A stretch of DNA of 64,000 bases, taken from Caballeronia ptereochthonis. GTDB taxonomy: Bacteria > Pseudomonadota > Gammaproteobacteria > Burkholderiales > Burkholderiaceae. The stretch is from the NCBI RefSeq assembly GCF_001545075.1, contig NZ_FCOB02000004.1, positions 1-64,000 on the forward strand. The letters are read 5' to 3'. The translations under genes were made by a program, and so were the position numbers. Below are positions 26,101 through 34,811 of the stretch, one piece after another. Every line of letters starts with the position of its first letter. The first letter of the stretch is position 1. Below the pieces are notes generated by a model. The model was not told where the DNA came from, searched no databases, and worked only from the letters and a program-made list of their open reading frames with translations.

Positions 26101-27768
26101 CTATTTCGACAGCAACCCGAACACGACGACGCCGCTTTTCGTGCCCACATACACCTTGCCGTTCGCGATCATCGGCGTGATGAACTTGTTGCCCTGGCCG
26201 AACTGATCTCGGGCGCCGGCATCGTTGCTGCTGTAGAGCTGGCGGCCGAGATTGGTCGCATCGTATGCGCGCAACCCGCCGATCGCGCCGTTCTCCGCCG
26301 CCCACAGAATGCCGTTCGTCGTGCCGTTCGCGGAAATGCCCGGCGTCGCACCCGGGAAGCCGAACGAGTTCGGTGTCTGACTCGCCGGCGTTCCCGACAG
26401 CGCGGCGTTCGAAATCGTGAACGCCTTGATGGTGTCGCCGACCGCGCCGAAATAGACGGTGTTGTTGAAATACGCGGGCGCCCCGAACATCGGTCCGCGT
26501 ATCTGGCCGACAAGTTCCTGATAGAGGTGATCCGCGTTCGAATCGAACTTGCCCATCGAATAGCGATTCACGACATAGATGGTCGAGTTCTTGCCCGCGC
26601 CGACCGCAAGATGACGCACCGTGCCATTCGCGTCGGCGAGATCGGGCAGCACCATCGCGCCGCCCGAGCCGAGATCTTCGTCCTGATTCGATTCCTGCAT
26701 CGTGTTCGACGGCTGGAAGTAGTCCTGCACGCGGAGCGGCGACAGGTTGAGCCTCAGAAAGCCATTACCGAAGTTGCCGTTGATCGGCATCTCGTGCGCG
26801 TTTTGCGTTGGGTCAAAGGTGCCGTTGGCATCGAGCAGATAGATCGCCTCTCCGTCCGACGCGAGGCCCGCACCGCTCATCCAGATCGCACCCATCTGGC
26901 CGTTCGGCGTGACGTTCAGCACGCTCGCCTGCTGCAGCGTATTTGCGTCGTAGCCAATTACCCAGCCGGTGTACGGCATGAAATCGCAATGCGAAGTCCA
27001 CGCGGTATAAATGACGCCGTTCAGCAGAAGCAGCGACGCGCGCTCGGCATACTGGCCCGGATCGAACGTGAGCGTGCCGTTCTGGCTGCCCGCGCCGTTG
27101 CCCGGATAGGTCGCGCGGATCTCCGTCGGGCCGTTGAAGAGCTCGGCGCCCGTCGTGATGTCGAGCGCGTGAATGCGCTGGTGATAGCCGCCCGCGCCAT
27201 CCTTCGACATGCCGACTACATACATCGCGCCATTCGGCCCGCGCGTGCGGTCGATGACCGGCGTCGACGTGATGCCGATTTGCGGCGTGATCTGATTGCA
27301 GCCGTGGTCGTCACTCGGGTTCTCGCCGTTCCCGAGGGTCGAAACTCTCCAGAGCACGGCGCCGCTGTCGGCATCGAAGGCGTAGACGCTCGCGTTCTCG
27401 GTAGCGACGTAAACCACGTTATGCGTGCCGCCCGCGATCGGCACGCCCGCGAGAAAGAGCGGCTCGGCGTCGACCGCACCATCGACGGAAAAGACCGCGA
27501 GCTTGCCGAAGGTGCTCGAACGGACGTTCGCGGGCGTGAGGATCGTTTCCGCCAGTTGCTGGCCGGTGCGAGCGATGTCGTTGTGCCAGGTGAGGACGTC
27601 CATCGGGTTGCCGGCGGCCGTCGATGCATTCGATACACTCGACGGCGTTCTGGCTGCGGCGGCCGATGTCGAATCGCCGCTGGAGTCACCGCCGCTGCAC
27701 GCGCCGATGATTGCCGTGATCAGCACGGCGCCGAGTGCGGCGGCATAAGCGGAAAAACGCGGATTCAT
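26101..27768 (-). CDS. PQQ-like beta-propeller lipoprotein
   Basis: A 555-aa exported protein. The N-terminus MNPRFSAYAAALG is followed by a hydrophobic run ending IIGAC, which fits a lipobox with Cys near residue 24, then a Ser/Thr/Ala-rich linker. The remainder has repeated blades such as NVVYVATENASVYAFDADSG and GKVYVGTKSGVVVFGL, typical of PQQ-type propeller proteins. The catalytic Cys-Cys and Asp-Glu of true PQQ dehydrogenases are not apparent. The start was set at the ATG 6 nt after AAGGAGA. It faces away from the SCO/copper-oxidase operon and may belong with it. Confidence 0.85.
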   Translation of the reverse strand: MNPRFSAYAAALGAVLITAIIGACSGGDSSGDSTSAAAARTPSSVSNASTAAGNPMDVLTWHNDIARTGQQLAETILTPANVRSSTFGKLAVFSVDGAVDAEPLFLAGVPIAGGTHNVVYVATENASVYAFDADSGAVLWRVSTLGNGENPSDDHGCNQITPQIGITSTPVIDRTRGPNGAMYVVGMSKDGAGGYHQRIHALDITTGAELFNGPTEIRATYPGNGAGSQNGTLTFDPGQYAERASLLLLNGVIYTAWTSHCDFMPYTGWVIGYDANTLQQASVLNVTPNGQMGAIWMSGAGLASDGEAIYLLDANGTFDPTQNAHEMPINGNFGNGFLRLNLSPLRVQDYFQPSNTMQESNQDEDLGSGGAMVLPDLADANGTVRHLAVGAGKNSTIYVVNRYSMGKFDSNADHLYQELVGQIRGPMFGAPAYFNNTVYFGAVGDTIKAFTISNAALSGTPASQTPNSFGFPGATPGISANGTTNGILWAAENGAIGGLRAYDATNLGRQLYSSNDAGARDQFGQGNKFITPMIANGKVYVGTKSGVVVFGLLSK

Positions 27769-28690
27769 TTGCATTCTCCTTCTCCGGGAGGGCCGGAACG
27801 GTCGACGCGGTGTCGAGCGACGACGATGCTGCAACAGAGCGATCGCGGTGCCCGTGGCTGCGTGTACCCGTAGACCGGCGCATCAGGGAAGCCAGGAAGC
27901 CGTTGCGCGCCCTTTACACCACTCCCACAACAGGATCCAGGCACTGTGGCGCCATCCGGCCGATATTGAACGTTCAGAGACGGAAGGCGAGCGAGATGAA
28001 CTGTGTTTTCAAAGACCGCTCCGGCTCCTCTTGCAGTTCGGCGGCCATCGCCCGATGGTGACAGAAAACGAAGACTTTCTCGCCACCGAACGTTCGGGCA
28101 CAACGTGAGAGGCCTTGTCTTCACCGTTCAGAAAGCCATCCCGCACCAGCGACAGTTTCCCTGCCCCACCAGCACACCAGGCAAGGCGGCAATGGCGCTC
28201 GTGTTCATGGATCCGACGGACTGCCTGGGTAGCCGCAGATGGGGCCAGACTTAGCCAGCTGCATGTCCGGCGCTGGAACCCGGTTCGTCCGGATTCTGAC
28301 ATTCAAAGCACGGCGGCCGCCGACCGGATACCAGACGCCTGACTCGCGGGTGCGCCCGTTTGTGAGAGCGTTCGCGATCCGTCCCTGCAAAGAGCAACGC
28401 CAGCAAGTCAATCCAGACGAAAAAATTACGTCTTCATGATGCGTTGTTCGGGCTCTAAAAACGAATGTGTCCAAGTGCACATATTTACCTATTCATTTCG
28501 TGTGCCGGACGTTTATTGCCGATTTGGGCTGCTAACCTTTGATCCATAGGTGTTGCAATACGCAAAATCCAAGTGGCTGCGACACGCGTTCTCGCGCCTG
28601 GCTGGATGTTCGAAGTGCGAGTCACCCTGACAGCTCGGAACGGGGATCGTAAAAGTGTCGACGAGGACGATTTCCGTCAGCCACGAAAAG
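27769..28690. other. Long divergent intergenic region, no gene recognised
   Basis: About 920 bp between the propeller lipoprotein and the SCO gene. Short open frames exist on both strands, but none has a usable RBS or a recognisable family. The stretch around 28420-28510 is clearly more AT-rich than the surroundings and could contain the promoter of the SCO/oxidase operon. The coding content may have decayed. Confidence 0.5.
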
Positions 28691-29320
28691 ATGCCGGATC
28701 GTATGAAATCCGGCATGCGCGCGTTGGCTCCTTCACTGACTCGCCGCGCTCTGCTTTGCGACATGGCCGCGCTCGCCCTTGGCGCATGGTCGCCCTCTTC
28801 CTTCGCGCAGCATGACGGGATGGGACTCGTCACGCCGCCGGTTCGCCTCGACGATACCTGGCTCGTCGACCAGACCGGCAGAAAGCGCCTGCTGAACGAC
28901 TTGCTGCGCCAGCGCGTGACCGCGCTGCAGACGGTCTACACCGGTTGCGGCACGGTATGTCCTCTGCAAGGAGCGCTTTTCAGCGCGGTTCAGGAACGGA
29001 TCCAGGGAATCCGTGCTCGTCATCCCGTGCAACTGCTGTCGATTGGAATCGATCCGCTTTCCGATTCACCCGCGGCGTTGCACGCCTGGCTCGCGCGTTT
29101 CCAGGCTGGTCCCGCGTGGAATGCGGCGACGCCAACACTGACGGACCTAGACCGGATGCGCGTGACGTTGTCGGGCAGCAAGACGCCTCTCGGCGACATC
29201 GCGGACCATTCGACGCAGGTCTATTGCTTCGATGCCAACGCGCTGTTGCGCTGGCGAAGCACCGACCTTCCTCGCGTAAACGACGTCTGCGATGTGCTCG
29301 GCGCGCTTGCACTCACATAA
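28691..29320 (+). CDS. SCO1/SenC-family copper chaperone
   Basis: A 209-aa thioredoxin-like exported copper chaperone. The copper ligands are present: Cys86 and Cys90 in TGCGTVC, and His173 in ADHSTQVY. An N-terminal Arg pair (TRRALLCDMAALALG) and a SFAQ cleavage site suggest secretion. The start is uncertain; a GTG 36 nt upstream or an ATG 12 nt downstream is possible. The copper radical oxidase gene follows after 27 nt. In Streptomyces a Sco protein loads copper into the galactose-oxidase-like enzyme GlxA, so the same role is likely here. Confidence 0.88.
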   Translation: MPDRMKSGMRALAPSLTRRALLCDMAALALGAWSPSSFAQHDGMGLVTPPVRLDDTWLVDQTGRKRLLNDLLRQRVTALQTVYTGCGTVCPLQGALFSAVQERIQGIRARHPVQLLSIGIDPLSDSPAALHAWLARFQAGPAWNAATPTLTDLDRMRVTLSGSKTPLGDIADHSTQVYCFDANALLRWRSTDLPRVNDVCDVLGALALT

Positions 29321-29347
29321 TTCGACTCATCCACGGGGAACAAGACC

Positions 29348-31312
29348 ATGCCAGGAGTTCGCTCGGCGAGGAGCGCGTCTCGCTTGCTCGTCGGATGCAT
29401 GCGTTTTCTGTTGCTGATCGCGTTACCGCTGGCTTTGGCAGGCATATCGCCCGCCGTCCGGGCGCAAACCGCGGCCCCCATCACCCTGAGCGGCACCGGC
29501 ATGTGCGCGGATGTCAGCGGCGAATCCCTGACGCCGGGAGCACCCGTGATTTCCTGGCCCTGTTGGGGCGGCGCAAATCAGCAATGGCTCCCGGCTGCGA
29601 CCGGCACCCGATATAACCTCATCAATCAGAACAGCGGCCTGTGCATGGACGTGTCAGGCCAAAGCCCGGACCCGGGTGGCCCCATCATCCAGTGGACCTG
29701 CAATGGCGGCTTGAATCAGGCCTTCTCGTTGACGCCGCAAGGCACGGGCTACGCAATCATCGCGGGACATAGCGGCTTGTGCGTGAGCGCGTCGAGCACG
29801 ACCTCCCAGGGTGTCCAGCTGACGCAGCAGGTGTGCAATGGAAGCGCGACACAGACGTGGCAGGTGAGCGGCTTGCCGGCGCCGAAGCCTCCATTGCCCT
29901 CGAAGTGGTCCGCGCCCATCACGCTGCCACTCGTTCCGGTGCAAGCCGCCAATCTTCCCGATGGAACCGTGCTGGTCTGGTCGGCTGACAGCGCGCTCAA
30001 CTTTACCGCCGGAGAAGTCACGCCGGGCAAGACGTACACGGCGATCTTCAATCCATCGACCGGCAAGAGCAAGCAAGTGATCGTGAGCAACACCGGGCAC
30101 GACATGTTCTGCCCGGGCATCGTCAATCTCCCCGATGGCCGGATCTTGGTGACCGGCGGATCGAGCACACAAAAGACCAGCATCTATTCGCCTTCGACGA
30201 ACGCGTGGACCTCGAGCAATCAGATGAACATTTCACGCGGCTATCAGGGAAGCGTGACACTGAGCAATGGCAATGTGTTCCTGGTGGGCGGTTCCTGGAA
30301 CGGAGGGCTCGGAGGAAAGACAGGTGAAACCTGGACCCCGGGTTCGGGCTGGCAAATCAACGGCGCCATCATCGACGATTACATCCTGACGAACGACGCT
30401 GCAGGGGTATTTCGCGCCGACAACCACGCGTGGCTGTTCGCGGTCGCCAACGGACGCGTGTTTCATGCGGGACCCAGCCGGGCCATGCACTGGTTCGATA
30501 CAGCGGGTAACGGTAGCGTCACCGCGGCCGGCAACCGGGGCAGCGACAGCGATGCGATGAACGGCAACGCGGTCATGTACGACGTCGGCAAGATTCTCGC
30601 TGTCGGAGGCGCTCCGAGCTACGACCAATCGTCGGCCACGTCCAATGCGACGCTCATCGACATCAATAGCGGCACCGCGGTGACGCGGACCATCGCGCCG
30701 ATGAGCTACCAGCGCGCGTTCAACAACAGCGTCGTGTTGCCGAATGGACAGGTCGTCGTGGTCGGCGGTCAGACTTTTGCCGCGCCTTTCTCGGACGACA
30801 ACGCGATCCTCACCCCAGAGCTGTGGGACCCGGCGACCAATGCGTTTTCCCCGCTCGCCCCTCAGGCCGTGCCGCGCACCTATCACAGCGTCGCGCTGCT
30901 CCTGACCGACGGACGCGTGCTGAGCGGCGGTGGCGGATTGTGCGGGGCATGCGCGACCAATCACGCCGACGTGGAGATATTGACACCGCCCTATCTGCTC
31001 AACGCGGACGGGTCCGCCGCGTCCCGGCCGAGCCTCACGTCCGTGCCGACCGACGCGCAGCTCGGCACGACGATCGTGGTGGCGGCCAGCAGGGGAGTAA
31101 GCGCCTTCGCGCTGATGCGCTCCTCGTCGGTCACGCATTCGCTGAACAACGAGCAGCGACGCGTGCCGCTGACGTTCACCGTGGGAACCGCAGGCGAATA
31201 TCAGTTGAAGATTCCGTCCGATCCCGGCGTCGTGGTCCCCGGCTATTACATGCTGTTCGCCCTGAACGCGAACGGCGTGCCGAGCGTTTCGCGCGTGCTG
31301 CGCGTGCATTGA
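29348..31312 (+). CDS. Galactose-oxidase-like copper radical oxidase with N-terminal lectin domain
   Basis: A 654-aa secreted protein. The signal peptide ends near residue 40 (AVRAQ). A ricin-type beta-trefoil (residues 45-175, with QQW and QTW motifs) probably binds carbohydrate. A seven-bladed Kelch domain and a C-terminal DUF1929 domain follow. Every active-site residue of galactose oxidase has a counterpart: Cys255 (thioether) in MFCPG, Tyr299 in GYQG, Trp317 in GSWNGG, Tyr512-His513 in TYHS, and His597 in THSLN. It should oxidise a primary alcohol to an aldehyde with O2, giving H2O2. The cytochrome gene starts at the next base. Confidence 0.93.
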   Translation: MPGVRSARSASRLLVGCMRFLLLIALPLALAGISPAVRAQTAAPITLSGTGMCADVSGESLTPGAPVISWPCWGGANQQWLPAATGTRYNLINQNSGLCMDVSGQSPDPGGPIIQWTCNGGLNQAFSLTPQGTGYAIIAGHSGLCVSASSTTSQGVQLTQQVCNGSATQTWQVSGLPAPKPPLPSKWSAPITLPLVPVQAANLPDGTVLVWSADSALNFTAGEVTPGKTYTAIFNPSTGKSKQVIVSNTGHDMFCPGIVNLPDGRILVTGGSSTQKTSIYSPSTNAWTSSNQMNISRGYQGSVTLSNGNVFLVGGSWNGGLGGKTGETWTPGSGWQINGAIIDDYILTNDAAGVFRADNHAWLFAVANGRVFHAGPSRAMHWFDTAGNGSVTAAGNRGSDSDAMNGNAVMYDVGKILAVGGAPSYDQSSATSNATLIDINSGTAVTRTIAPMSYQRAFNNSVVLPNGQVVVVGGQTFAAPFSDDNAILTPELWDPATNAFSPLAPQAVPRTYHSVALLLTDGRVLSGGGGLCGACATNHADVEILTPPYLLNADGSAASRPSLTSVPTDAQLGTTIVVAASRGVSAFALMRSSSVTHSLNNEQRRVPLTFTVGTAGEYQLKIPSDPGVVVPGYYMLFALNANGVPSVSRVLRVH

Positions 31313-31750
31313 ATGGCGCGACGACACCATCCTGGGACTCGCGCCGCCGCGATCGGCCTTGCCCTTGTCGCGATGACACCTCTTGCCCACGCGCAGGATG
31401 CGTGTGAACCAGCCAACCTCGGGTGTGCAATATTCAACGGCCAGCATCCGATGGCCGCGCATCTGCGCGACGACGATCGCCCCTTGCCTTCCTGGACGAC
31501 CCGATGCGTGAATTGCCACGTAGGCACGTCGACGGCGGCAGCCTTTGCGCCGCCGCTGACACACGACTCCCTGCTCGGCGCGACACGTCGCCGGGGAGGA
31601 CCGATTAGCCACTATGACGCGACGGCCTTCTGCCGTGCGGTCAAAGACGGTATCGATCCCGCCGGTGTCCTGCTTCGCAAGTCGATGCCCCGCTATCAGA
31701 TTGCCGATGCCGAATGCGCGGCGCTCTGGCAGTTCGTCGTGGGTCAATGA
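31313..31750 (+). CDS. Small c-type cytochrome
   Basis: A 145-aa exported protein with a signal peptide ending at AHAQ (residue 28) and one haem-binding CVNCH at residues 65-69. Met125 in LLRKSMPRYQ is the likely sixth ligand. The start codon directly follows the oxidase stop codon, so the two are co-translated. A monohaem cytochrome tied to a copper radical oxidase suggests electron transfer from the oxidase to the respiratory chain, or reactivation of the radical centre. Similarity outside the haem motifs was not recognised. Confidence 0.88.
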   Translation: MARRHHPGTRAAAIGLALVAMTPLAHAQDACEPANLGCAIFNGQHPMAAHLRDDDRPLPSWTTRCVNCHVGTSTAAAFAPPLTHDSLLGATRRRGGPISHYDATAFCRAVKDGIDPAGVLLRKSMPRYQIADAECAALWQFVVGQ

Positions 31751-31969
31751 TCGTGTTCTGGTGAAATGTCCTGGCGTCACGTGCCGACGTACCGGTTGCG
31801 CCCGCTGGCATCCATGGTGAGTCGCGTGCCGTGGATAAGGCGCCGCCGTCTTGCCACGCAAGGCTGCCGGGGTTGGCCGCCCCGTCGACCCTGCGTTGCA
31901 CAGGTCGAGCAGCGCGCGCGAGCGCTGCTCCCCTTGCCTGCCGTCGATGCGCGTGCAATACTGAACCAA

Positions 31970-32338
31970 ATGGATCAGTATTCTCAAGAAGCTCGATTCG
32001 ACGCCTCGTTCGCGGCGCTGTCGGACCCCACCCGACGCGGCGTGCTGGAGCAGTTGATGCGCGCCGACGCGTCCGTCACGGACCTCGCCGAGCGGTTCAA
32101 CATGACCCTGACCGGCATGAGGAAGCACATCGGCATACTGGAACGGGCGGAGCTCGTCACCACCGAGAAGCTGGGACGCGTGCGGACCTGCAGGCTCGGC
32201 TCGCGCCGTCTCGAGGAAGAGTCGGCCTGGATCGAGAACTATCGCCAGATGTGGGCCGCGCGCTTCGACGCGCTGGACACGGTCATCGAGGACCTCAAAC
32301 GCAAGGAGAAACGTGATGGTCGCAAGAAGAGCGAATGA
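31970..32338 (+). CDS. ArsR-family transcriptional regulator
   Basis: A 122-aa winged-helix repressor. The start of the DNA-binding domain reads ALSDPTRRGVLEQLM, the recognition helix is NMTLTGMRKHIGILERAELV, and the wing is TTEKLGRVRTCRLG. No Cys metal site is visible, so it is of the non-metal type that commonly pairs with AHSA1 proteins. The SRPBCC gene starts within its last codons (overlap about 23 nt). The start at MDQYSQEARF fits family length; a longer upstream frame has no similarity. Confidence 0.92.
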   Translation: MDQYSQEARFDASFAALSDPTRRGVLEQLMRADASVTDLAERFNMTLTGMRKHIGILERAELVTTEKLGRVRTCRLGSRRLEEESAWIENYRQMWAARFDALDTVIEDLKRKEKRDGRKKSE

Positions 32339-32831
32339 GCGCGCCCCCACGAGCAACCGCACGACGTCGGAACGGAGGTCCGAGCGCGAGATGGTCATCA
32401 CGCGAACCTTCGACGCCCCGTCGCGGCTCGTGTTCGAAGCGTGGACCACGCCTGAGCTGTTCAAGCAGTGGTGGGTGCCGAAGTCGAGCGGCGCGACCCT
32501 GCTTTCCTGCGAACAGGATGTCCGTGTCGGCGGCAGCTACCGCCTGGAGTTCGCTCACCCCAAGGCCACGGCGCCCATGGCATTCTTCGGCAGGTATCTC
32601 GAAGTGGTGCCGAATGCCCGCCTCGTCTGGACTAACGAGGAAAGCGACGACGGTGCCGTCACGACGGTGACCTTCGAGGAGAAGGATGGCGAGACGTTGC
32701 TGGTGATGCGCGAGCGCTATCCGTCGAAGGAAGCGCTCGACGTCGCCATCCAGGGAATGGACGAGGCGATGCCCGAGACGTTCGAACAGCTGGACGAATT
32801 CCTGATTGCGCGCGGCGCGGAACGGACCTGA
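32316..32831 (+). CDS. SRPBCC/AHSA1-domain protein
   Basis: A 171-aa START-like hydrophobic-ligand-binding protein. The body from EMVITRTFDAPSRLVFEAWT through FKQWWVP and ending MPETFEQLDEFLI is a typical AHSA1/CalC domain. AAGGAGAA lies 5 nt before the ATG, inside the overlapping regulator gene. ArsR/AHSA1 pairs are common in proteobacteria but their function is largely unknown. Confidence 0.9.
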   Translation: MVARRANERAPTSNRTTSERRSEREMVITRTFDAPSRLVFEAWTTPELFKQWWVPKSSGATLLSCEQDVRVGGSYRLEFAHPKATAPMAFFGRYLEVVPNARLVWTNEESDDGAVTTVTFEEKDGETLLVMRERYPSKEALDVAIQGMDEAMPETFEQLDEFLIARGAERT

Positions 32832-32948
32832 ACTCGTCGATCCGGCCCCTCCAAGGGCTGTCTGCTCTGACTAACGTCGCCGCATATGTGAGCACCGCCT
32901 GCGCTCCCGGCTGGACGCCGCGCGGTGTCCTGGCGCAGAGCCGGCCGC

Positions 32949-33614
32949 TCAGGCCCCGTCCTTCATCTCCCGCAGATGCTTGTAGACCGTGGCGCGTCCC
33001 ATGCCGAGCACCTTGGCGACATAGTTCGCCGAGCTCTTGCCCTTGAACGCGCCCTGCGCGTGCAGCGCCTCGACGAGCTCCCGCCGGTGATCGCGCGTGA
33101 GCGAGTTGAGCGCGATCTGCCGCTCACGCAGCCAGCCATGCAGGAAGGTGTTGATGCGCTCCTGCCAGTCGTCCTTGAAAAGCTCGACGGGCTGCGCGAT
33201 GACACCCGCGCCGCGCAGGAAGAGATCGAGCGTCGAGCGCATCTCCTCGAAGGCCGCGATGTTGAAGTTGATGCACATCACGCCTGCAGCGTTGCCCGCG
33301 TCGTCGAAGAGCGCCGTGCTCACGCAGCGCATGCGGCGCCCGTCCCAGTTGAGCTTCTCATAGGGGCCGACGAGGCGCTCGCGGGCGGTCTCCTCGATAT
33401 CCTCCAGCGCTGAATCGTCGCCGAGCTCGCGCTTGGAGAGATTGTTCGACAGATACGCGATCGTCTGGTCCGAGAGATCGTGGATCACCACTTCCGCATA
33501 GGGAAAGAAGAGCGTCGTGATGCTGTCCGCGATGTGCGCGTAGCGCGCGAGCAGCGCTTCGCGCGCGGCGTCATCGGGTTTGGGCGTCTTGCGTCGTGAC
33601 ATGGAAGTAAGCAT
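32949..33614 (-). CDS. YheO/DauR-like PAS-HTH transcriptional regulator
   Basis: A 221-aa regulator with an N-terminal YheO-type PAS domain (residues 30-140; YAEVVIHDLSDQTIAYLSNN) and a C-terminal HTH_22 (ANYVAKVLGMGRATVYKHLR). This architecture is that of DauR, which controls the dauBA D-arginine genes in Pseudomonas aeruginosa. Here it is next to an ornithine-cyclodeaminase homologue (DauB-like) and close to a DadA-like flavoprotein (DauA-like), which supports the same type of job. An alternative start 12 nt downstream (MSRRKT) is equally possible; neither has a strong RBS. Confidence 0.9.
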   Translation of the reverse strand: MLTSMSRRKTPKPDDAAREALLARYAHIADSITTLFFPYAEVVIHDLSDQTIAYLSNNLSKRELGDDSALEDIEETARERLVGPYEKLNWDGRRMRCVSTALFDDAGNAAGVMCINFNIAAFEEMRSTLDLFLRGAGVIAQPVELFKDDWQERINTFLHGWLRERQIALNSLTRDHRRELVEALHAQGAFKGKSSANYVAKVLGMGRATVYKHLREMKDGA

Positions 33615-33645
33615 GAGTTCGGACCGGCGAAGGCCGATGATACCG

Positions 33646-34647
33646 CTAGGCGGAAGCGCGCCGCTTCACGAGATGGGCACGCAGCGCGTGCGCGACCGCA
33701 ATGTCCTCCAGGCCGAGGCCGATCGAGCGGAAAAACACGGAACGCTCATGAGAGGGTGCCGAACACGCGCCGCGCACGAGTTCAGCAAGGTCGCCGCGAA
33801 TCGCATCGGGGGACCAGCCGTGACGTTCCCGCGCGATCACCATTTCGCCCGCGCTCGACGGTGTCGTCTGCCGATAGTCGCAGTAGACATCGAGCAAGTT
33901 CAGCGCGGCCGGGTCGATTTCGTGCGCGCGCGCAACGTTCGTGCTGATCGAAGTGACGAGCGCGGGTTTCGTGAGCGCATCGAGCGCAAGCACCGGCGTG
34001 CCCGAGGACGTGCACAGCATCACGACATCCGCGTCGCGCACGCACTCGGCAACCGAGGCCGCGACGCGCACGCGCGCATCGAGCGCCTGCACTGCGCCCG
34101 CGCGCTCGCGCTCGCTTGCGAGGCGCGGCGAATGGATGCGGATCTCCGACCATTCACGCAGCGGCGCCACATGCCGCAGATGCGCGAGCGCGACGCTCCC
34201 TGAACCGATGATCGCAAGACGCTCGCTCGATGCGCGGGCGAGCCGGTCGACCGCGAGCGCCGTCGTGCCCGCGGTGCGCTCAGTGGTAAGGAGCGCGGAA
34301 TCGCACCACATCAGCGGCGCGCCGGTGCGCATCGACATGAGCACGGTCCAGGCGGTGACGATCGGCGCGCCAGGCTGCGCGACATACGGCGAGAGCTTCG
34401 CGCCGAACACTTCGTGCTTCGCGAGCACGCCGAGGTAAGTGATGAAATCGCCCGCGCCGCGCGGAAAAAGAGTGAGCGTCTGCGGCGGCTGCACGGCTTC
34501 GCCGTCGTGGAGCGCAGCGAACATGTCTTCGAGCGCGCCGCGGATATCGAGCGAAGGCAGCGCCTGCCGCACTTCTTCTTCGTGAACGATGAAAGGCGTC
34601 TGGGCAGCATGGGCGCTATCCCGCGTTACTTCGGATAAGGAGATCAT
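33646..34647 (-). CDS. Ornithine cyclodeaminase/mu-crystallin family protein (DauB-like)
   Basis: A 333-aa NAD(P)-dependent enzyme. The N-terminal half contains the substrate lysine region (HEVFGAKLSPYV). The Rossmann motif is LAIIGSGSVALAHLRHV near residue 145, followed by DADVVMLCTSSGTPVL. In the P. aeruginosa dau system the homologue DauB reduces the 2-keto acid made by DauA back to the L-amino acid. Together they invert D- to L-arginine. It lies 31 nt upstream of the DauR-like gene on the same strand, so the two are co-transcribed. Ornithine cyclodeaminase proper or an imine reductase are alternatives. Confidence 0.88.
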   Translation of the reverse strand: MISLSEVTRDSAHAAQTPFIVHEEEVRQALPSLDIRGALEDMFAALHDGEAVQPPQTLTLFPRGAGDFITYLGVLAKHEVFGAKLSPYVAQPGAPIVTAWTVLMSMRTGAPLMWCDSALLTTERTAGTTALAVDRLARASSERLAIIGSGSVALAHLRHVAPLREWSEIRIHSPRLASERERAGAVQALDARVRVAASVAECVRDADVVMLCTSSGTPVLALDALTKPALVTSISTNVARAHEIDPAALNLLDVYCDYRQTTPSSAGEMVIARERHGWSPDAIRGDLAELVRGACSAPSHERSVFFRSIGLGLEDIAVAHALRAHLVKRRASA

Positions 34648-34691
34648 TCGAAAAGCCTCCGGCTCGTGGCCGTTGCAGCGTGGACAATTTT

Positions 34692-34725
34692 GTCTATTCT
34701 AGACTTTTATTTTATTTTTAGTCTA
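34692..34725. promoter_or_regulatory. GTCTA repeats in the divergent dau-like promoter
   Basis: GTCTA-TTC-TAGAC is an inverted repeat, followed by a further GTCTA half-site 17 bp on, in a very AT-rich stretch (TTTTATTTTATTTTTA) between the divergent dehydrogenase and binding-protein genes. It is a good candidate binding site for the DauR-like regulator encoded nearby. The assignment is positional only. Confidence 0.45.
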
Positions 34726-34811
34726 TATTTCCGAGTGAGCGCGTGGCGCGATACCCGCGCGCCTGGCGCAGGACGGACGATACGGGTTCACAAACGACCT
34801 TGGTGACGACA

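Noticed and set aside
25915..27873. A 652-codon plus-strand frame opposite the propeller lipoprotein.
   Set aside because: Arg-rich antisense frame without family similarity. The minus-strand protein has a lipobox and repeated blades.
28205..28480. A 91-codon minus-strand open frame in the long gap before the SCO gene.
   Set aside because: No RBS, no family, and a composition unlike the neighbouring genes. It cannot be supported as a gene.
30233..32464. A 743-codon minus-strand frame across the copper oxidase, cytochrome and ArsR genes.
   Set aside because: It crosses three well-supported genes and shows no motif of its own.
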